In this document: in pieces, positions 13,615 through 13,750 of the stretch | How the letters are laid out: each line of letters begins with the position of its first letter | How positions within the stretch are numbered: the first letter of the stretch is position 1 | Assembly: GCF_041817755.1 (NCBI RefSeq) | Contig: NZ_JBGYBX010000026.1 | Coordinates: 1-13,750, forward strand | Source of the DNA: Glaesserella sp041817755 | Lineage (GTDB): Bacteria; Pseudomonadota; Gammaproteobacteria; Enterobacterales; Pasteurellaceae | DNA: 13,750 bases | Reading direction: 5' to 3' | Made by a program: the position numbers and the translations under genes | Notes under the pieces: model-generated | The model's input: the letters and a program-made list of their open reading frames with translations, nothing else | Databases searched by the model: none | What the model was told of the DNA's origin: nothing

Positions 13615-13750
13615 ATCTTTGAGAATATCCAACACGCGCATACGTGGGTTCAGCGCCGTTGCGGGATCTTGGAAAATTACCGACACTTGGCGCCCAAACT
13701 GTTTGCGCGCCTCGGCACTACCGTATTTCATCTGTAACCCGTTGAATTTC
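13606..13750 (-). pseudogene. Inverted internal segment of a DppF-type ATPase
   Basis: Read on the minus strand from 13749, this gives KFNGLQMKYGSAEARKQF, then QVSVIFQDPATALNPRMRV and LDILKDPM: the strand before the Q-loop, the Q-loop itself (FQDPATALNPRM), and the start of the helical domain of a DppF/OppF ATPase. This is the part that should follow Walker A by about 15-20 codons in the gene starting at 13409, but it is in reverse orientation and runs out of the window. A minus-strand ATG at 13731 is only an internal Met. It is best explained as an inverted piece of the same gene. Confidence 0.8.

Noticed and set aside
13390..13731. A 113-residue minus-strand gene
   Set aside because: Only its first ~41 residues are protein-like (Q-loop segment of an ATPase); the rest is antisense to the Walker A region of the plus-strand ATPase. 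It is a by-product of the inversion junction.
1..13750. CRISPR arrays, tRNA/rRNA genes, insertion sequences, phage or defence genes
   Set aside because: I looked for regular spaced repeats, tRNA-like cloverleaf ends, transposase motifs and terminal repeats and saw none. The gene content is core metabolism plus one importer.

Overview
This window looks like the chromosome of a Pasteurellaceae bacterium from the Actinobacillus pleuropneumoniae / Mannheimia side of the family. Every recognisable core protein (HemA, RelA, Dxr, H-NS, PurU, RNase HI) resembles gammaproteobacterial versions. Seven copies of the ACAAGCGGT-type DNA uptake signal (one starting TCAAGCGGT) are scattered through the window, and one copy of the Haemophilus-type AAGTGCGGT signal sits at an intergenic hairpin. 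Species cannot be fixed from the sequence alone.

Layout. 1-658 (minus): 5' part of hemA, cut by the window edge. 659-991: divergent promoter region with an uptake signal. 992-4433 (plus): relA then dxr, 37 bp apart, ending in a bidirectional terminator. 4547-6100 (minus): an NhaC-family transporter with a lysine riboswitch in its leader (about 6236-6404), which points to lysine import (the LysW group) rather than generic Na+/H+ exchange. 6629-7039 (plus): hns with its own terminator. 7132-7968: purU. 8050-8544: rnhA. 8532-13750 (plus): a nutrient ABC importer operon of the dipeptide/oligopeptide/nickel class. It has a CRP-like site and a sigma-70 promoter, a Tat-exported binding protein, a strong intergenic hairpin, a DppB-type permease, a DppC-DppD permease-ATPase fusion, and the start of a second ATPase.

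The end of the ABC operon carries two lesions. The fusion protein has an in-frame TGA that separates it from a still readable 58-codon C-terminal domain. The second ATPase (DppF-type) reads normally on the plus strand up to just after Walker A; from about 13606-13614 the sequence continues with the Q-loop part of the same kind of ATPase on the MINUS strand. This is an inversion junction inside the gene, either a real rearrangement (possibly switchable, across a short inverted repeat) or an assembly/amplification chimera. As written, the importer should lack an intact second ATPase.

Most of the window is ordinary core genome. The items worth a second look are the inversion junction, the TGA-split fusion, the riboswitch-transporter pair, and the regulatory hairpins. 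I saw no CRISPR array, insertion sequence, tRNA, rRNA, phage gene or defence system.
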